From Blautia luti (GTDB lineage: Bacteria > Bacillota > Clostridia > Lachnospirales > Lachnospiraceae): 64,000 bases of DNA. The first letter of the stretch is position 1. Every line of letters begins with the position of its first letter. Shown piece after piece: positions 24,857 through 33,672 of this stretch. The notes under the pieces are model-generated. The model ran no database searches and was not told the origin of the DNA. It saw only the letters and a list, made by a program, of their open reading frames with translations. Position numbers and translations under genes: made by a program. The stretch is from assembly GCF_033096465.1 (NCBI RefSeq), contig NZ_AP028156.1:3118501-3182500 (forward strand), written 5' to 3'.

Positions 24857-25699
24857 CTACTTGGAAGTCAGGTTCCGTCCTGCTCTTTCCACGAAAACAT
24901 CTTCCAGCGTTGTCTCACGCAGAGAAGCCTGTCCGGTAAGCCCTTCCAGATACCGTATCGCATCCTGACGGGTATGGAAATAGTAGTTCTTTGTTCCCTC
25001 TTCAGTCATTTCATCTATGGTATAAGCCCCAAGACTCTCGATCATAGCTGCCGGAGTGCTGACTTCTTCCAGTTTCCCGTGATCCATCAATGCCACACGG
25101 TTGCAGAGGCTCTGGGCTTCTTCCATATAATGAGTGGTCAGAAGAATGGTCAGATTTTTCTCATTCAGTTTACGCAGAAGATTCCACATCTGTCTTCTGG
25201 ACAGGGCATCCATTCCTGCTGTGGGTTCATCCAGAAGCAGGATCTCCGGATCTGTCAGAAGTGCCCGACAAACCATCAGTTTTCGTTTCATTCCTCCGGA
25301 CAGCTTACGGACTGTACGTTTGCGGAATTTCAGCAGATCGCAGAATTCCAGAAGTTCTTCTGTTCTGGCCTTGATCTCTTTTCGCGGCATGAAATAAAGA
25401 CGTCCCTGATATTCCATGATCTCATCCATATTCATATCCTGACGCATGGAATATTCCTGGGTGATCACGCTGATCTTCCGTTTCAGATCCGGGCGCTTTC
25501 TGGTCAGCTGCTGTCCGTCTATGATGATTTCTCCTTTCGTAGGCAGCAGCAACGTTGACAGAAGACTGATTGTCGTGGTTTTCCCTGCTCCGTTTGGGCC
25601 GAGTAATCCGAAGAATTCTCCTTTTTCAATTTTCAGGTTCAGGGAATCCACTGCTGTAAAATTGTCAAAAGTTTTCGTCAGATCTCTGGTTTCTATCAT
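24857..25699 (-). CDS. ABC exporter ATP-binding protein
   Basis: 280 residues: Walker A GPNGAGKTT (about 34-42), Q-loop ISVITQEYSM, signature LSGGMKRKL (about 138-146), Walker B ILLLDEPTAGMD and the switch histidine in LTTHYMEEAQSL. The arrangement is that of DrrA/NatA-type exporters with a C-terminal tail. Its start overlaps the cobI stop by 4 bases, so cobI, ATPase and permease are one operon. Confidence 0.92.
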   Translation of the reverse strand: MIETRDLTKTFDNFTAVDSLNLKIEKGEFFGLLGPNGAGKTTTISLLSTLLLPTKGEIIIDGQQLTRKRPDLKRKISVITQEYSMRQDMNMDEIMEYQGRLYFMPRKEIKARTEELLEFCDLLKFRKRTVRKLSGGMKRKLMVCRALLTDPEILLLDEPTAGMDALSRRQMWNLLRKLNEKNLTILLTTHYMEEAQSLCNRVALMDHGKLEEVSTPAAMIESLGAYTIDEMTEEGTKNYYFHTRQDAIRYLEGLTGQASLRETTLEDVFVERAGRNLTSK

Positions 25700-26391
25700 T
25701 TCTTTTCAGCCTTCTCCTTGGCAATGATCAGAGAATAATAACCTGCATCATCCGGGATTTCTTCTACACTGTTGTAAATATGCTCATCCGGCATTCCACA
25801 GTTCTCCACCATACGGATATTGCGTCCGCTTTTTGCCAGAATTTCCTTTACCTGATTCATCTTTTTGCCGGATTTCATCAGCACATAGGTACCCGGCTGA
25901 TCCAGTTCACTGTCAAGGCGGTGAACTGCAGGCTGTACATGAAGAGGCTGGTTCCACTCTGTAAGCGGAATATTCAGGCGTGCTGCTGTTGCACAGAAGG
26001 AAGTGATACCGCTTACCAGTCTTGTCTCATATCCATCCTCTTCTACTCTCTTCTGCACATATGAAAATGTTGAATAGATAGTCGGATCTCCAAGTGTCAG
26101 AAATACTACATTCTTACCTGTATCAAGTGCTGCTTCCAGCGCCTTGGCTCCTTTTTCATGGTTCAGTTCCAGTTCTGCCTTATCGTGTGTCATTGGCATA
26201 TAGATTGGCAGGAGTTCTTTGTCTGCAAGCTCAGGTACTGCCTGTACTGCGATCTTATATGCAACTGTTTCACGCACCTCTGCGCCCGGTACTGCAATAA
26301 TATCATTCTCTTTGATCAGGCGCACTGCCTTTAATGTCATAAGTTCCGGATCTCCGGGGCCAACTCCTACTCCGTATAAAATTCCTCTCAT
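25696..26391 (-). CDS. cobI: Precorrin-2 / cobalt-factor-2 C20-methyltransferase
   Basis: 231 residues from the ATG at 26391, which has AGGAGG eight bases upstream; an ATG six bases earlier is too close to that site. The tetrapyrrole methyltransferase fold is clear: GVGVGPGDPELMTLKAV (glycine-rich loop), FLTLGDPTIYSTF and VSGITSFCATAARLNIPL. It adds the C20 methyl group in corrin-ring synthesis. No other cobalamin gene is in the window, so it is displaced from the main cluster or has a special role. It leads an operon with an ABC exporter and is transcribed divergently from a secreted anchored protein. Confidence 0.9.
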   Translation of the reverse strand: MRGILYGVGVGPGDPELMTLKAVRLIKENDIIAVPGAEVRETVAYKIAVQAVPELADKELLPIYMPMTHDKAELELNHEKGAKALEAALDTGKNVVFLTLGDPTIYSTFSYVQKRVEEDGYETRLVSGITSFCATAARLNIPLTEWNQPLHVQPAVHRLDSELDQPGTYVLMKSGKKMNQVKEILAKSGRNIRMVENCGMPDEHIYNSVEEIPDDAGYYSLIIAKEKAEKK

Positions 26392-26412
26392 TACCATATC
26401 CTCCTGTGATTT

Positions 26413-26476
26413 GCATATACATTTTTATGATATCAGAATTGCAGGAGCTGCTTCGCAGCAAAGCAATTCACAGATA
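26413..26476 (-). promoter_or_regulatory. Structured leader of cobI with a possible 18-codon upstream frame
   Basis: The minus-strand leader folds as ATATC, GAATTGC, GCTGC, loop, GCAGC, GCAATTC, GATAT. An ATG near 26479 opens an 18-codon frame (MNICELLCCEAAPAILIS) that spans the hairpin. No known riboswitch was recognised, and the upstream frame lacks a strong ribosome site. Confidence 0.4.
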
Positions 26477-26539
26477 TTCATTTATTGTACTCACTGTTCA
26501 CTACGTTCTCAATGATGTTGCGTGCGGACAGTATCTTTC

Positions 26540-26568
26540 ATTATACTAAAACAGGATAACTTTTTCAA
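26540..26568 (-). promoter_or_regulatory. Promoter of the cobI operon
   Basis: TTGAAA (26563-26568) and TATAAT (26540-26545) on the minus strand with a 17-bp spacer. Confidence 0.7.
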
Positions 26569-26575
26569 CGAAGTA

Positions 26576-26604
26576 TTGACAATTAATTTCAATTGTGGGA
26601 TGAT
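26576..26604 (+). promoter_or_regulatory. Promoter of the secreted protein gene
   Basis: TTGACA (26576-26581) and GATGAT (26599-26604) with a 17-bp spacer. Its -35 box lies only 7 bp from that of the divergent cobI promoter. Confidence 0.65.
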
Positions 26605-26636
26605 GAAAATTATCGAATTTAAGTGAGGAAAGAAAT

Positions 26637-27155
26637 ATGAGAAAGATTTTTGCAGTTCTGGCAGCTTTGATCTGCTGTCTGTCAGTATGGACTTCTGTTC
26701 CTGCTGCACAGGCTTTCACTCTTGATAAAGAAGATGGGGAGTATTCCATCCAGGTAGAGCTGGAAGGCGGAAGCGGCAAAGCCAGTGTCACTTCACCGAC
26801 TTTGATCACTGCGAAAAACGGCGAAGTAACTGCCGATATCCAGTGGAGCAGTTCTAATTATGACTACATGATCGTTGACGGTAAAAAATATCTCCCTGTC
26901 AATGAGGAAGGAACGAATTCTGAATTCCAGATCCCGGTTACCATTATGGATGAGAGCATGCCGGTAATCGCAGACACTACCGCCATGGGTACCCCTCATG
27001 AGATCAATTATACCCTGACTTTCTATTCCGATTCCATCGGTTCCAAAAGCCAGATGCCGCAGGAAGCAGCGAAACGTGTTGTTGCTGTTGCACTTGTTAT
27101 TATCGTAGGCGGTGGGATTCTGAATTATTTCGTAAACAAGAGAAACCGATGCTGA
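26637..27155 (+). CDS. Secreted, membrane-anchored protein, possible metal or heme/tetrapyrrole-binding domain
   Basis: 172 residues: a signal peptide (1-26, ending PAAQA), a beta-rich external domain (about 27-140) and a C-terminal membrane helix (VVAVALVIIVGGGILNYFV) with a basic tail. The external domain holds VELEGGSGKASVTSP, SSSNYDYMIVDGKKYLPVN and IADTTAMGTPHEINYTLTF. From memory, similar domains occur in gut Firmicutes beside iron or cobalamin transporters and recall NEAT/Shp-type heme-binding folds, with tyrosine and methionines as possible ligands. This is tentative. It shares a divergent promoter region with the cobI-ABC operon, which supports a tetrapyrrole or metal link. Confidence 0.7.
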   Translation: MRKIFAVLAALICCLSVWTSVPAAQAFTLDKEDGEYSIQVELEGGSGKASVTSPTLITAKNGEVTADIQWSSSNYDYMIVDGKKYLPVNEEGTNSEFQIPVTIMDESMPVIADTTAMGTPHEINYTLTFYSDSIGSKSQMPQEAAKRVVAVALVIIVGGGILNYFVNKRNRC

Positions 27156-27194
27156 ACCAGGCAGACACCTGCATCTCAGTTCGGTTAAGAAATA

Positions 27195-27225
27195 CAAAAA
27201 AGCTGCCATACGGCAGCTTTTTTTG
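27195..27225. terminator. Bidirectional terminator
   Basis: AAAAAAGCTGCC-ATAC-GGCAGCTTTTTTT, a strong short hairpin with T-runs on both strands, between two convergent genes. Confidence 0.92.
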
Positions 27226-27237
27226 TATTCTATATCT

Positions 27238-28548
27238 TTATTCAGCCATCTCCACTTCCAGCACATAGTCTACAGGATCCGGCAGTACAGGATCCGGACC
27301 AAGGTCAACAAATGCGATATCCGGATAATCGCTGTGTACCCATAAAGTAGAAATTGGCACTTCATGTCCGTCATCCAGGGCACGTACTTTCACAATCTTA
27401 TTCTTGTCAAATCCGATCAGCGGCAGTGGTCCTAATGTATTCTCATAAATATGGACATAATACTTGTTTCCATTTCTGGTGATACGTCCGTAATCCGGTT
27501 TCGGGATATCTGCTGCCGGAGCGCATCCATAGATACTGTCATGGTTCTTATCCATCCAGCGTCCGATTTCCGCCAGGATCGCGGAGGATTCTTTCGGGAA
27601 TTTGCCCTTTGCATCCGGACCTACGTTCAGGATCATGTTTCCGCCCTTGGAGACACATTCTACCAGCTTCTTGATCAGCATGGAAGCCGGTTTGTAGTAG
27701 TGGTCATTTGCACAGTATCCCCAGTTGTTGTTCATGGTGAAGCATGCTTCCCATACCATCGGATTCCCTTCTTTGTCACAGATTCCTTCCGGCGGGATAA
27801 TCTGTTCCGGGCTTATAAAATCGCCATGATACGGTGTCGGATCGCATTCATACAGAGATCCTCTTCCCTCACCACTGACTTCCAGACGGTTATCAATGAT
27901 GATTCCCGGCTGTAATCTGCGGACCATATCTATCAGTCTGGTTGCTCCCCATTTCTCGCCTCGCATATCGTCATAGGAAAAGTCAAACCACATAATATCG
28001 ATTTTTCCATAATTTGTGCAGACCTCTTCCACCTGATTGTACATATACTCTATATAACGAGAAAAATCTCTGTTTTCATTACTGCATTCCGGATGGTTTC
28101 TCATAGGATGGATGCGGTCTCCGTAATGAGGATAGTCCGGATGATGCCAGTCAAGTAAGGTGAAATACAGACCGACTTTCAGACCTTCTTCGCGAAGAGC
28201 TTCCACATATTCTTTGATTAGATCTCTTCCTGCAGGTGTATTGGTAACTTTATAATCTGTGTATTTACTGTCAAATAAGCAGAAACCATCATGGTGTTTC
28301 GCAGTCAGCACCACGTATTTCATACCTGCTGCCTTCGCCTCTTTTGCCCACTGTTTCGGGTCATAGTCTCTGGCATCAAACTCTTTCATAAACGGAAGAT
28401 ATTCTTCTTCCGGCATCTCTTCTGTACTGCGCACCCATTCTCCTCTTGCAGGTATGGAATATAATCCCCAATGGATAAACATTCCGAAACGGGCATCCTG
28501 ATACCATTTCATACGCTCTTCGTATTCTTTTCTGTTAAACTGATACAT
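27238..28548 (-). CDS. GH29 alpha-L-fucosidase, cytoplasmic
   Basis: 436 residues. GH29 motifs: RFGMFIHWGLYSIPARGEW (about 20-38), TAKHHDGFCLFDSKYTDY (82-99) and the nucleophile Asp189 in IMWFDFSYDD. The C-terminal third is a beta-sandwich (from about 345). No signal peptide and no carbohydrate-binding module, so it acts on imported fucosylated substrates. The acid/base residue of GH29 varies and was not assigned. It is the last gene of a co-directional run with a transglutaminase-like protein (18 bp upstream), cutC, a DeoR regulator and an ABC importer. Confidence 0.93.
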   Translation of the reverse strand: MYQFNRKEYEERMKWYQDARFGMFIHWGLYSIPARGEWVRSTEEMPEEEYLPFMKEFDARDYDPKQWAKEAKAAGMKYVVLTAKHHDGFCLFDSKYTDYKVTNTPAGRDLIKEYVEALREEGLKVGLYFTLLDWHHPDYPHYGDRIHPMRNHPECSNENRDFSRYIEYMYNQVEEVCTNYGKIDIMWFDFSYDDMRGEKWGATRLIDMVRRLQPGIIIDNRLEVSGEGRGSLYECDPTPYHGDFISPEQIIPPEGICDKEGNPMVWEACFTMNNNWGYCANDHYYKPASMLIKKLVECVSKGGNMILNVGPDAKGKFPKESSAILAEIGRWMDKNHDSIYGCAPAADIPKPDYGRITRNGNKYYVHIYENTLGPLPLIGFDKNKIVKVRALDDGHEVPISTLWVHSDYPDIAFVDLGPDPVLPDPVDYVLEVEMAE

Positions 28549-28566
28549 AGTCTCTATCTCCTGTAT

Positions 28567-31065
28567 TTACATCAATCTCAGCAGCATATCTCCGGTTCCT
28601 ACATTATAACCGCTTGTTGCATAAATTCCATTCAGGCTACCGCTTGTCACAATGATCAGCGGAAGTTTGTCCGGGTCTACATACATACGTCTTCCCAGAG
28701 TATTGGTAATCTCTGAGAAATCATCATAATAAATCTGTACATTTTTCATCTTTGCAAGGGTCTTCGCAAGAGTAGGTGTACCCAGTGCCTCCCTGCTTCT
28801 CACTACAAAGATGATTCTGTCTGCATATCCTGCGAAAGCTTCTTCCTGCTCCATCATCTCGTTTAAGATGTGCTCTGTCGGCTCTTCCTCTTCTTCCAGG
28901 AACATAAGAATATGTTTGCCATCTGCCGTTATTTCAGAAGCGTTGATTTCACTTCCATCCTCTTTTTTCAGAGAAAATTCCGGCATGGATATATTTTCCA
29001 GCATATCTTCCAGCTTCGCTTCTCTCAACTTCATTTCAACATCTTTCATCTCTCCGGCAGCGATTTCCATATGATACTCATACGCAAAAATATTTCCGTT
29101 TGGAAGTCTGTTGGATGTAATGATCCTGTATTCTCCCGATATCAACTGCAGTTTTAATAAACCATCCTCAAACAGCATATCACCCAGCTTCAATGATACA
29201 TATCTTCCATTTTCCAGTCTGGCAATACTCCAGTTCTGGAAATATTTCCAGACTGTATCATCTTCTGCGTGCAGAACCAGAGAACAATTCTTCTCTGTCT
29301 TTGCAAGAACAGATACAAACTTTCCATTGTCCATATATTCCATGGAACGGTCATTCGGATTTAAACGTGCCGGTATTCCCAGGGTTCTGGCAATTGCCAC
29401 AAATAAGATCTTCTTTGACAGGAAACTGCCGGTTTCTGTTTTCAGACATCCGGCCGGAGTAGTAATTACACTTGCACGCTCCTTATCCGGTACAGACATA
29501 ATGCCTGCATTGATCAACTCCCATATTTTCACCGGATTTTCTCTTAATTCTTTTTTCTCTTCTTTGGAGAAACGTTCTTTTATTTCTTTTCTGTATTTCT
29601 GCAGCACCTCATCATCCACTCTGGGATTCAGCACATAGGAAACAAATGTATCTTCTTTCATCATTCCATGATATGGAACTGCATATTCCAGATGTTCTTC
29701 CAGCACTTCTGCAGTACAGTCTATTCTGTCCTTTTCAGACAGAACATTCAGCAATTTTTCGCGGAAAGAAAATGCAGCAGCTTCTTCAATCCCCTGCACT
29801 TTCTTATTCAGAAATGCAGCACATTCCGGATTTGACCAGTTCTGAAGTTTTCTCTCTCTGTAGGCATTCGCCTCTGCCAGACGTTTATTTCCTATCTTTT
29901 TCTGTTCTGCTGTGGGCATATCTGTATTAACAGGAGCATCATGAGGTGCGATCATATCTACCGCATTCCAGGTTTCCTTTACAGTTTCGCCCTGATCCTG
30001 TGTTTTCAGGCAGATTTCACACACATCTTCGCCGGATGTATCCATTAATCTGTCAGCACTAAGCCACTGGCCGTCTCGACAGATACTTACAGAAATATGA
30101 AGACTGCCCAGACCCGTTGTCAGAACCGCCATTCCATTTTCATCGGTTTTCATTTCCGCTACAGGCGCATATTCTGAATAATTCATCACCTCAAAAGAAA
30201 CGGCTGCTCCGCTGACTGCTTTTCCCTCTTCATCTTTAACCTGAACTGAAATTTGTTTTGTAATGGCATATCTTTTCAGTTCATTCATCATGGTTACCAT
30301 ACCATCTTTTCCAATGATCTCTCCATCCGGTACCTTCGTATCAAATACCCTCGAGTGAACCATCATGGCCCTTGAAGAAGCATTGGTAAACCATCCCTTA
30401 TTCAAAATCTGTTCCGGTTCCCCTCCGCCGATAAAATACCACTGGCCGTCACTCCAGATTTCCACCCATGCATGATTATCATCACAATGAGACCATTTCG
30501 GCGCATATACCTGGCGTGAAGGTACTCCTGCACTTCTCAGCGCATTTACAGTAAGCACTGACTTCTCACCGCATCTCCCAATTCCTCTTCTGTACACAGA
30601 AATTGCTGATAAAGTACGGTCATCTGTACAGTGATAAGCAGACTCCTGTGCACACCAGTAGTTTATCTCCAGTGCTGCAGCCTTAATGTCCATCCCCCTG
30701 GTTCTCTCTGCAAGTTCACTGTAAAAGAATGTTCTGCAAGGTGCTATTTCCTCTTCATTAACTCTGTGAAACAGCACATAGTTCAAAAAAATATCCTCCG
30801 GCATATTCGCGATCCTTGGATTTTCTTTCCACAGATTCACTCCATTCACCGCATAATCCAGAAACACTTCAAATGGATAATTTCCGATATCACTGTATGG
30901 CATAAATGCATAAAGATATTTGCATGCCAAAGCCACTTCCTCATTGCACTCTGCCAGTTTCCGGTCTATGGCTTCAAAAACCCGGGGCAGGGATTTCGCC
31001 TGCTCCAGGTAACTTCTCTCAATTCGCTGTTTGTTTTCCTGTAAGAAAATTTTCGACTCTGCCAT
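28567..31065 (-). CDS. Large cytoplasmic transglutaminase-like protein with Ig-like and thioredoxin-like parts
   Basis: 832 residues. A transglutaminase-like core lies at about 90-240 with GRCGEKSVLTVNALRSAGVP (Cys165) and NHAWVEIW (His198). The usual third-residue segment (VDPT) is replaced by IGGGEPE, so an acidic residue such as Glu216 may substitute. A carboxypeptidase-regulatory-like beta domain follows at about 255-330 (VKDEEGKAVSGAAVSFEV). The C-terminal 120 residues (from about 705) look thioredoxin-like (HILMFLEEEEEP, QIYYDDFSEI, LPLIIVTSGS) but lack a CxxC. No signal peptide. Such proteins may act as amidases or peptidases. Its start overlaps the cutC stop (TAATG). Confidence 0.75.
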   Translation of the reverse strand: MAESKIFLQENKQRIERSYLEQAKSLPRVFEAIDRKLAECNEEVALACKYLYAFMPYSDIGNYPFEVFLDYAVNGVNLWKENPRIANMPEDIFLNYVLFHRVNEEEIAPCRTFFYSELAERTRGMDIKAAALEINYWCAQESAYHCTDDRTLSAISVYRRGIGRCGEKSVLTVNALRSAGVPSRQVYAPKWSHCDDNHAWVEIWSDGQWYFIGGGEPEQILNKGWFTNASSRAMMVHSRVFDTKVPDGEIIGKDGMVTMMNELKRYAITKQISVQVKDEEGKAVSGAAVSFEVMNYSEYAPVAEMKTDENGMAVLTTGLGSLHISVSICRDGQWLSADRLMDTSGEDVCEICLKTQDQGETVKETWNAVDMIAPHDAPVNTDMPTAEQKKIGNKRLAEANAYRERKLQNWSNPECAAFLNKKVQGIEEAAAFSFREKLLNVLSEKDRIDCTAEVLEEHLEYAVPYHGMMKEDTFVSYVLNPRVDDEVLQKYRKEIKERFSKEEKKELRENPVKIWELINAGIMSVPDKERASVITTPAGCLKTETGSFLSKKILFVAIARTLGIPARLNPNDRSMEYMDNGKFVSVLAKTEKNCSLVLHAEDDTVWKYFQNWSIARLENGRYVSLKLGDMLFEDGLLKLQLISGEYRIITSNRLPNGNIFAYEYHMEIAAGEMKDVEMKLREAKLEDMLENISMPEFSLKKEDGSEINASEITADGKHILMFLEEEEEPTEHILNEMMEQEEAFAGYADRIIFVVRSREALGTPTLAKTLAKMKNVQIYYDDFSEITNTLGRRMYVDPDKLPLIIVTSGSLNGIYATSGYNVGTGDMLLRLM

Positions 31066-31811
31066 TATAATTCCTCCAGAACTTTCTTCGCAGCACGGAT
31101 ATTCTCTTCATCCGTTCTCCACACTTCATATTCGCTCAGTAACGGAAGGCCCATATTTACGCCTTCTTTTCTGTATTTCATCTCACTGTCAATGGTTCTT
31201 TTGCCTGACATATGATAGGCTTTGACTCCTGTCATCGGATATAACTGGCGGATCACTTCCGCATTGACACCGCTTCCTGCCTGAATAGTAACACGTCCCC
31301 GGCTTCTTTCCTGAAGCTCTTTCAGAAGTTCTGCGCCCTGCAGACATACATTTCTCTGGCCTGAAGTAAGAATCGTATTGATTCCCAGCGAAATGGCCTG
31401 TTCCATTGTTTCTATCGGATCCACACAGACATCGAAAGCTCTGTGAAGGGTTACGGACATATCCCCAGCTGCCTCCATCAGTTCTTTCATCTGTTCCATA
31501 TGTAAGGTGCCGTCCGGTTTCAGGATTCCGATCACAACTCCTTCTGCTCCCATTTTCCTGAAATCCTGCACTGCACTTTTTATCATGGCAAATTCTGCAT
31601 CTGTATAGCAGAAATCCCCGAACCTGGGACGTATCAGTGCATGGATACGGATATCTGATCTTTTTCGTATTTCATCAAAAAGCCACGGTCCCGGAGTAGT
31701 ACCGCCGATGATCAGATTGCTGCAAAGTTCCAGCCGGCTCGCACCTCCCTGAACTGCTGCCATTGCAGATTCCACAGAATCCACACAAGTCTCCAATATG
31801 TACTCTTTCAC
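31065..31811 (-). CDS. cutC: CutC family protein
   Basis: 248 residues with the TIM-barrel CutC pattern: LETCVDSVESAMAAVQGGAS then RLELCSNLIIGGTTPG, IHALIRPRFGDFCYTD, LHRAFDVCVDP and LTSGQRNVCLQGAELL. CutC was first linked to copper tolerance, but its biochemical role is unsettled; in gut bacteria it often sits in sugar loci. Here it lies between a DeoR regulator and the transglutaminase-like gene, which favours a carbohydrate-related job over copper. Confidence 0.92.
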   Translation of the reverse strand: MKEYILETCVDSVESAMAAVQGGASRLELCSNLIIGGTTPGPWLFDEIRKRSDIRIHALIRPRFGDFCYTDAEFAMIKSAVQDFRKMGAEGVVIGILKPDGTLHMEQMKELMEAAGDMSVTLHRAFDVCVDPIETMEQAISLGINTILTSGQRNVCLQGAELLKELQERSRGRVTIQAGSGVNAEVIRQLYPMTGVKAYHMSGKRTIDSEMKYRKEGVNMGLPLLSEYEVWRTDEENIRAAKKVLEEL

Positions 31812-31883
31812 GTACTTTCCTCCATCTTTCGTCTGCTGCCATGCAGCTTTATTTCCAGCGGATATTCACAGTCCGCTTTTTAT

Positions 31884-32645
31884 TTATATCAGTCTTACCC
31901 CTGCGATCTCCAGTGCATGGACGATCGTTTCATCAGGGAACTCATCTGTCACGATTCCACTGATATCATCAAAATGTGCAAACTTATAAGAATCGTTAAA
32001 ATAAAATTTATCCCTCTCCATCACAACATATTTATGTCTGCTGCTCTGCAGGACAGACTTCTTCGTCAGTCCATCCTCTACCCCCAGAGTCGTCACTGTA
32101 CAGTCTGTCATATCCACACCGCAGCTTCCCATAAACGCCCGGTCAAAACTGTACTGCTTGATCACATCAATGGCAGCTACCCCCATAAATCCGTTAACTG
32201 TCCGATACATGGTACCCCCCGTACCAATAGCTGTGATCGCAGTGTTGGTTGCCAGGATCTGCAGGATATCGATCATGTTGCTCACTACCACCACGCGCAT
32301 ATCAGATGCCGCAAGCAGTTTCGCAAGTTCAATATTGGTCGTGGAAATATCCAGAAAGATCGTTTCATTGTTCTTTATCAATTTGAAGGCTTTGGCGGCA
32401 ATGGTCTTCTTTTTGTCCAGATGGTAATTTCTTCTGTCCACCACATCTCTTTCCAGGGGATAATCCTGAGAAAGGATGGCTCCACCGTAGGTTCGCTTCA
32501 GTTTCCCTGCATTTTCAAGAGTTTTCAGATCCTTGCGGATACAGTCCTCAGTAACCTGGAACTTCTCGCTCAGTTCCTTTACGCGGACTTTTCCCTTTTC
32601 CCGCAGGCATTTCTCGATTGCTCCTTGTCTCTCTTCTGTAAACAT
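31884..32645 (-). CDS. DeoR-family transcriptional regulator
   Basis: 253 residues. The N-terminal winged helix is typical of DeoR (VRVKELSEKFQVTEDCIRKD, then GKLKRTYGGAIL); the C-terminal domain is the DeoR sugar-phosphate sensor (NNETIFLDISTTNIELAKLL, DRAFMGSCGVDMTDCTVTT). It lies 50 bp after the ATPase genes of the ABC importer and 72 bp before cutC, on the same strand, so it probably controls the whole cluster in response to a phosphorylated sugar such as a fucose or N-acetylhexosamine derivative. Confidence 0.9.
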   Translation of the reverse strand: MFTEERQGAIEKCLREKGKVRVKELSEKFQVTEDCIRKDLKTLENAGKLKRTYGGAILSQDYPLERDVVDRRNYHLDKKKTIAAKAFKLIKNNETIFLDISTTNIELAKLLAASDMRVVVVSNMIDILQILATNTAITAIGTGGTMYRTVNGFMGVAAIDVIKQYSFDRAFMGSCGVDMTDCTVTTLGVEDGLTKKSVLQSSRHKYVVMERDKFYFNDSYKFAHFDDISGIVTDEFPDETIVHALEIAGVRLI

Positions 32646-32694
32646 GGAACCCCCTCTTTCCTCATCCTTTGGTAAAAATTTTCTGTACTATGTC

Positions 32695-33669
32695 TTATTC
32701 CGTAAATTCCGGATAATGACATTTTACAACATGACCCGATGCGATTTCAACAGGTGTCGGCACCTGTGTCTTACATTTCTCTGTGCAGTGTGGGCAGCGT
32801 GTATGGAACAGACAGCCGCTTGGCGGATTACTCGGGCTCGGAAGATCACCTTTCAGAGTGATACGCTCTTTCTTCACATCCGGATCCGGGATCGGAACTG
32901 CGGAGAGAAGTGCTCTTGTATATGGATGTCTCGGGTTTGCATACAGTTCTTTCTTCGGAGCTGTCTCCACGATCGTACCGAGATACATAACACCAATCCT
33001 GTCAGAAATCATCTCAACGACACTCAGGTCATGAGAAATGAACAGATAAGTAAGATTGAAATCTTTCTGTAACTGCTGCAGAAGATTTAATACCTGCGCC
33101 TGAATGGAAACATCAAGAGCGGATACCGGCTCATCTGCGATGATCAGCTTCGGCTGTACAGTCAGTGCTCTGGCGATTCCGATACGCTGACGCTGGCCGC
33201 CGGAGAATTCATGGGGATAACGTTCTCCGTGAGACGGGCTTAAACCTACGGTACCAAGAAGTTCATGTACTTTCTTAAGGCGCTCTCCTGCGCTCATATT
33301 TGTATGGATCAGAAGGGGCTCACCGATCAGATCCTGGACTTTCATTCTCGGGTTCAGGGAACCGTACGGATCCTGGAAAACCATCTGAATGTCAGAACGC
33401 AACGGACGCATTTCTTTCTCGGAAAGTTTGGAGATCTCTTTTCCCTCAAACCAGATCTCGCCGGAATCCGGTGTGATCAGATGATCAATCAGTTTACCTG
33501 TGGTGGATTTACCACATCCGGATTCTCCTACTAGAGAGAAAGTCTCGCCTGGATAGATGTCAAATGATACATCATTTACCGCATGGACAAATTTCTTCTT
33601 GCTGAACATTCCTCCGTTTGCCTGGAATGTTTTCTTCATATTCTTTACTGATAATAACGGCTCGCTCAC
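32695..33669 (-). CDS. Oligopeptide/dipeptide-type ABC transporter ATP-binding protein (OppF/DppF)
   Basis: 324 residues: Walker [12 protein letters not shown], signature FSGGQRQRIG, Walker B LIIADEPVSALD and the C-terminal oligopeptide-transporter extension with clustered cysteines (GCLFHTRCPHCTEKC), which in this family can hold a metal cluster. It is the second of two ATPases, 3 bp after OppD, and forms the heterodimer that powers the importer. Confidence 0.92.
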   Translation of the reverse strand: MSEPLLSVKNMKKTFQANGGMFSKKKFVHAVNDVSFDIYPGETFSLVGESGCGKSTTGKLIDHLITPDSGEIWFEGKEISKLSEKEMRPLRSDIQMVFQDPYGSLNPRMKVQDLIGEPLLIHTNMSAGERLKKVHELLGTVGLSPSHGERYPHEFSGGQRQRIGIARALTVQPKLIIADEPVSALDVSIQAQVLNLLQQLQKDFNLTYLFISHDLSVVEMISDRIGVMYLGTIVETAPKKELYANPRHPYTRALLSAVPIPDPDVKKERITLKGDLPSPSNPPSGCLFHTRCPHCTEKCKTQVPTPVEIASGHVVKCHYPEFTE

Positions 33670-33672
33670 AGG

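Noticed and set aside
31917..32675. 252-codon plus-strand frame
   Set aside because: Antisense shadow of the DeoR regulator gene, whose motifs are clear.
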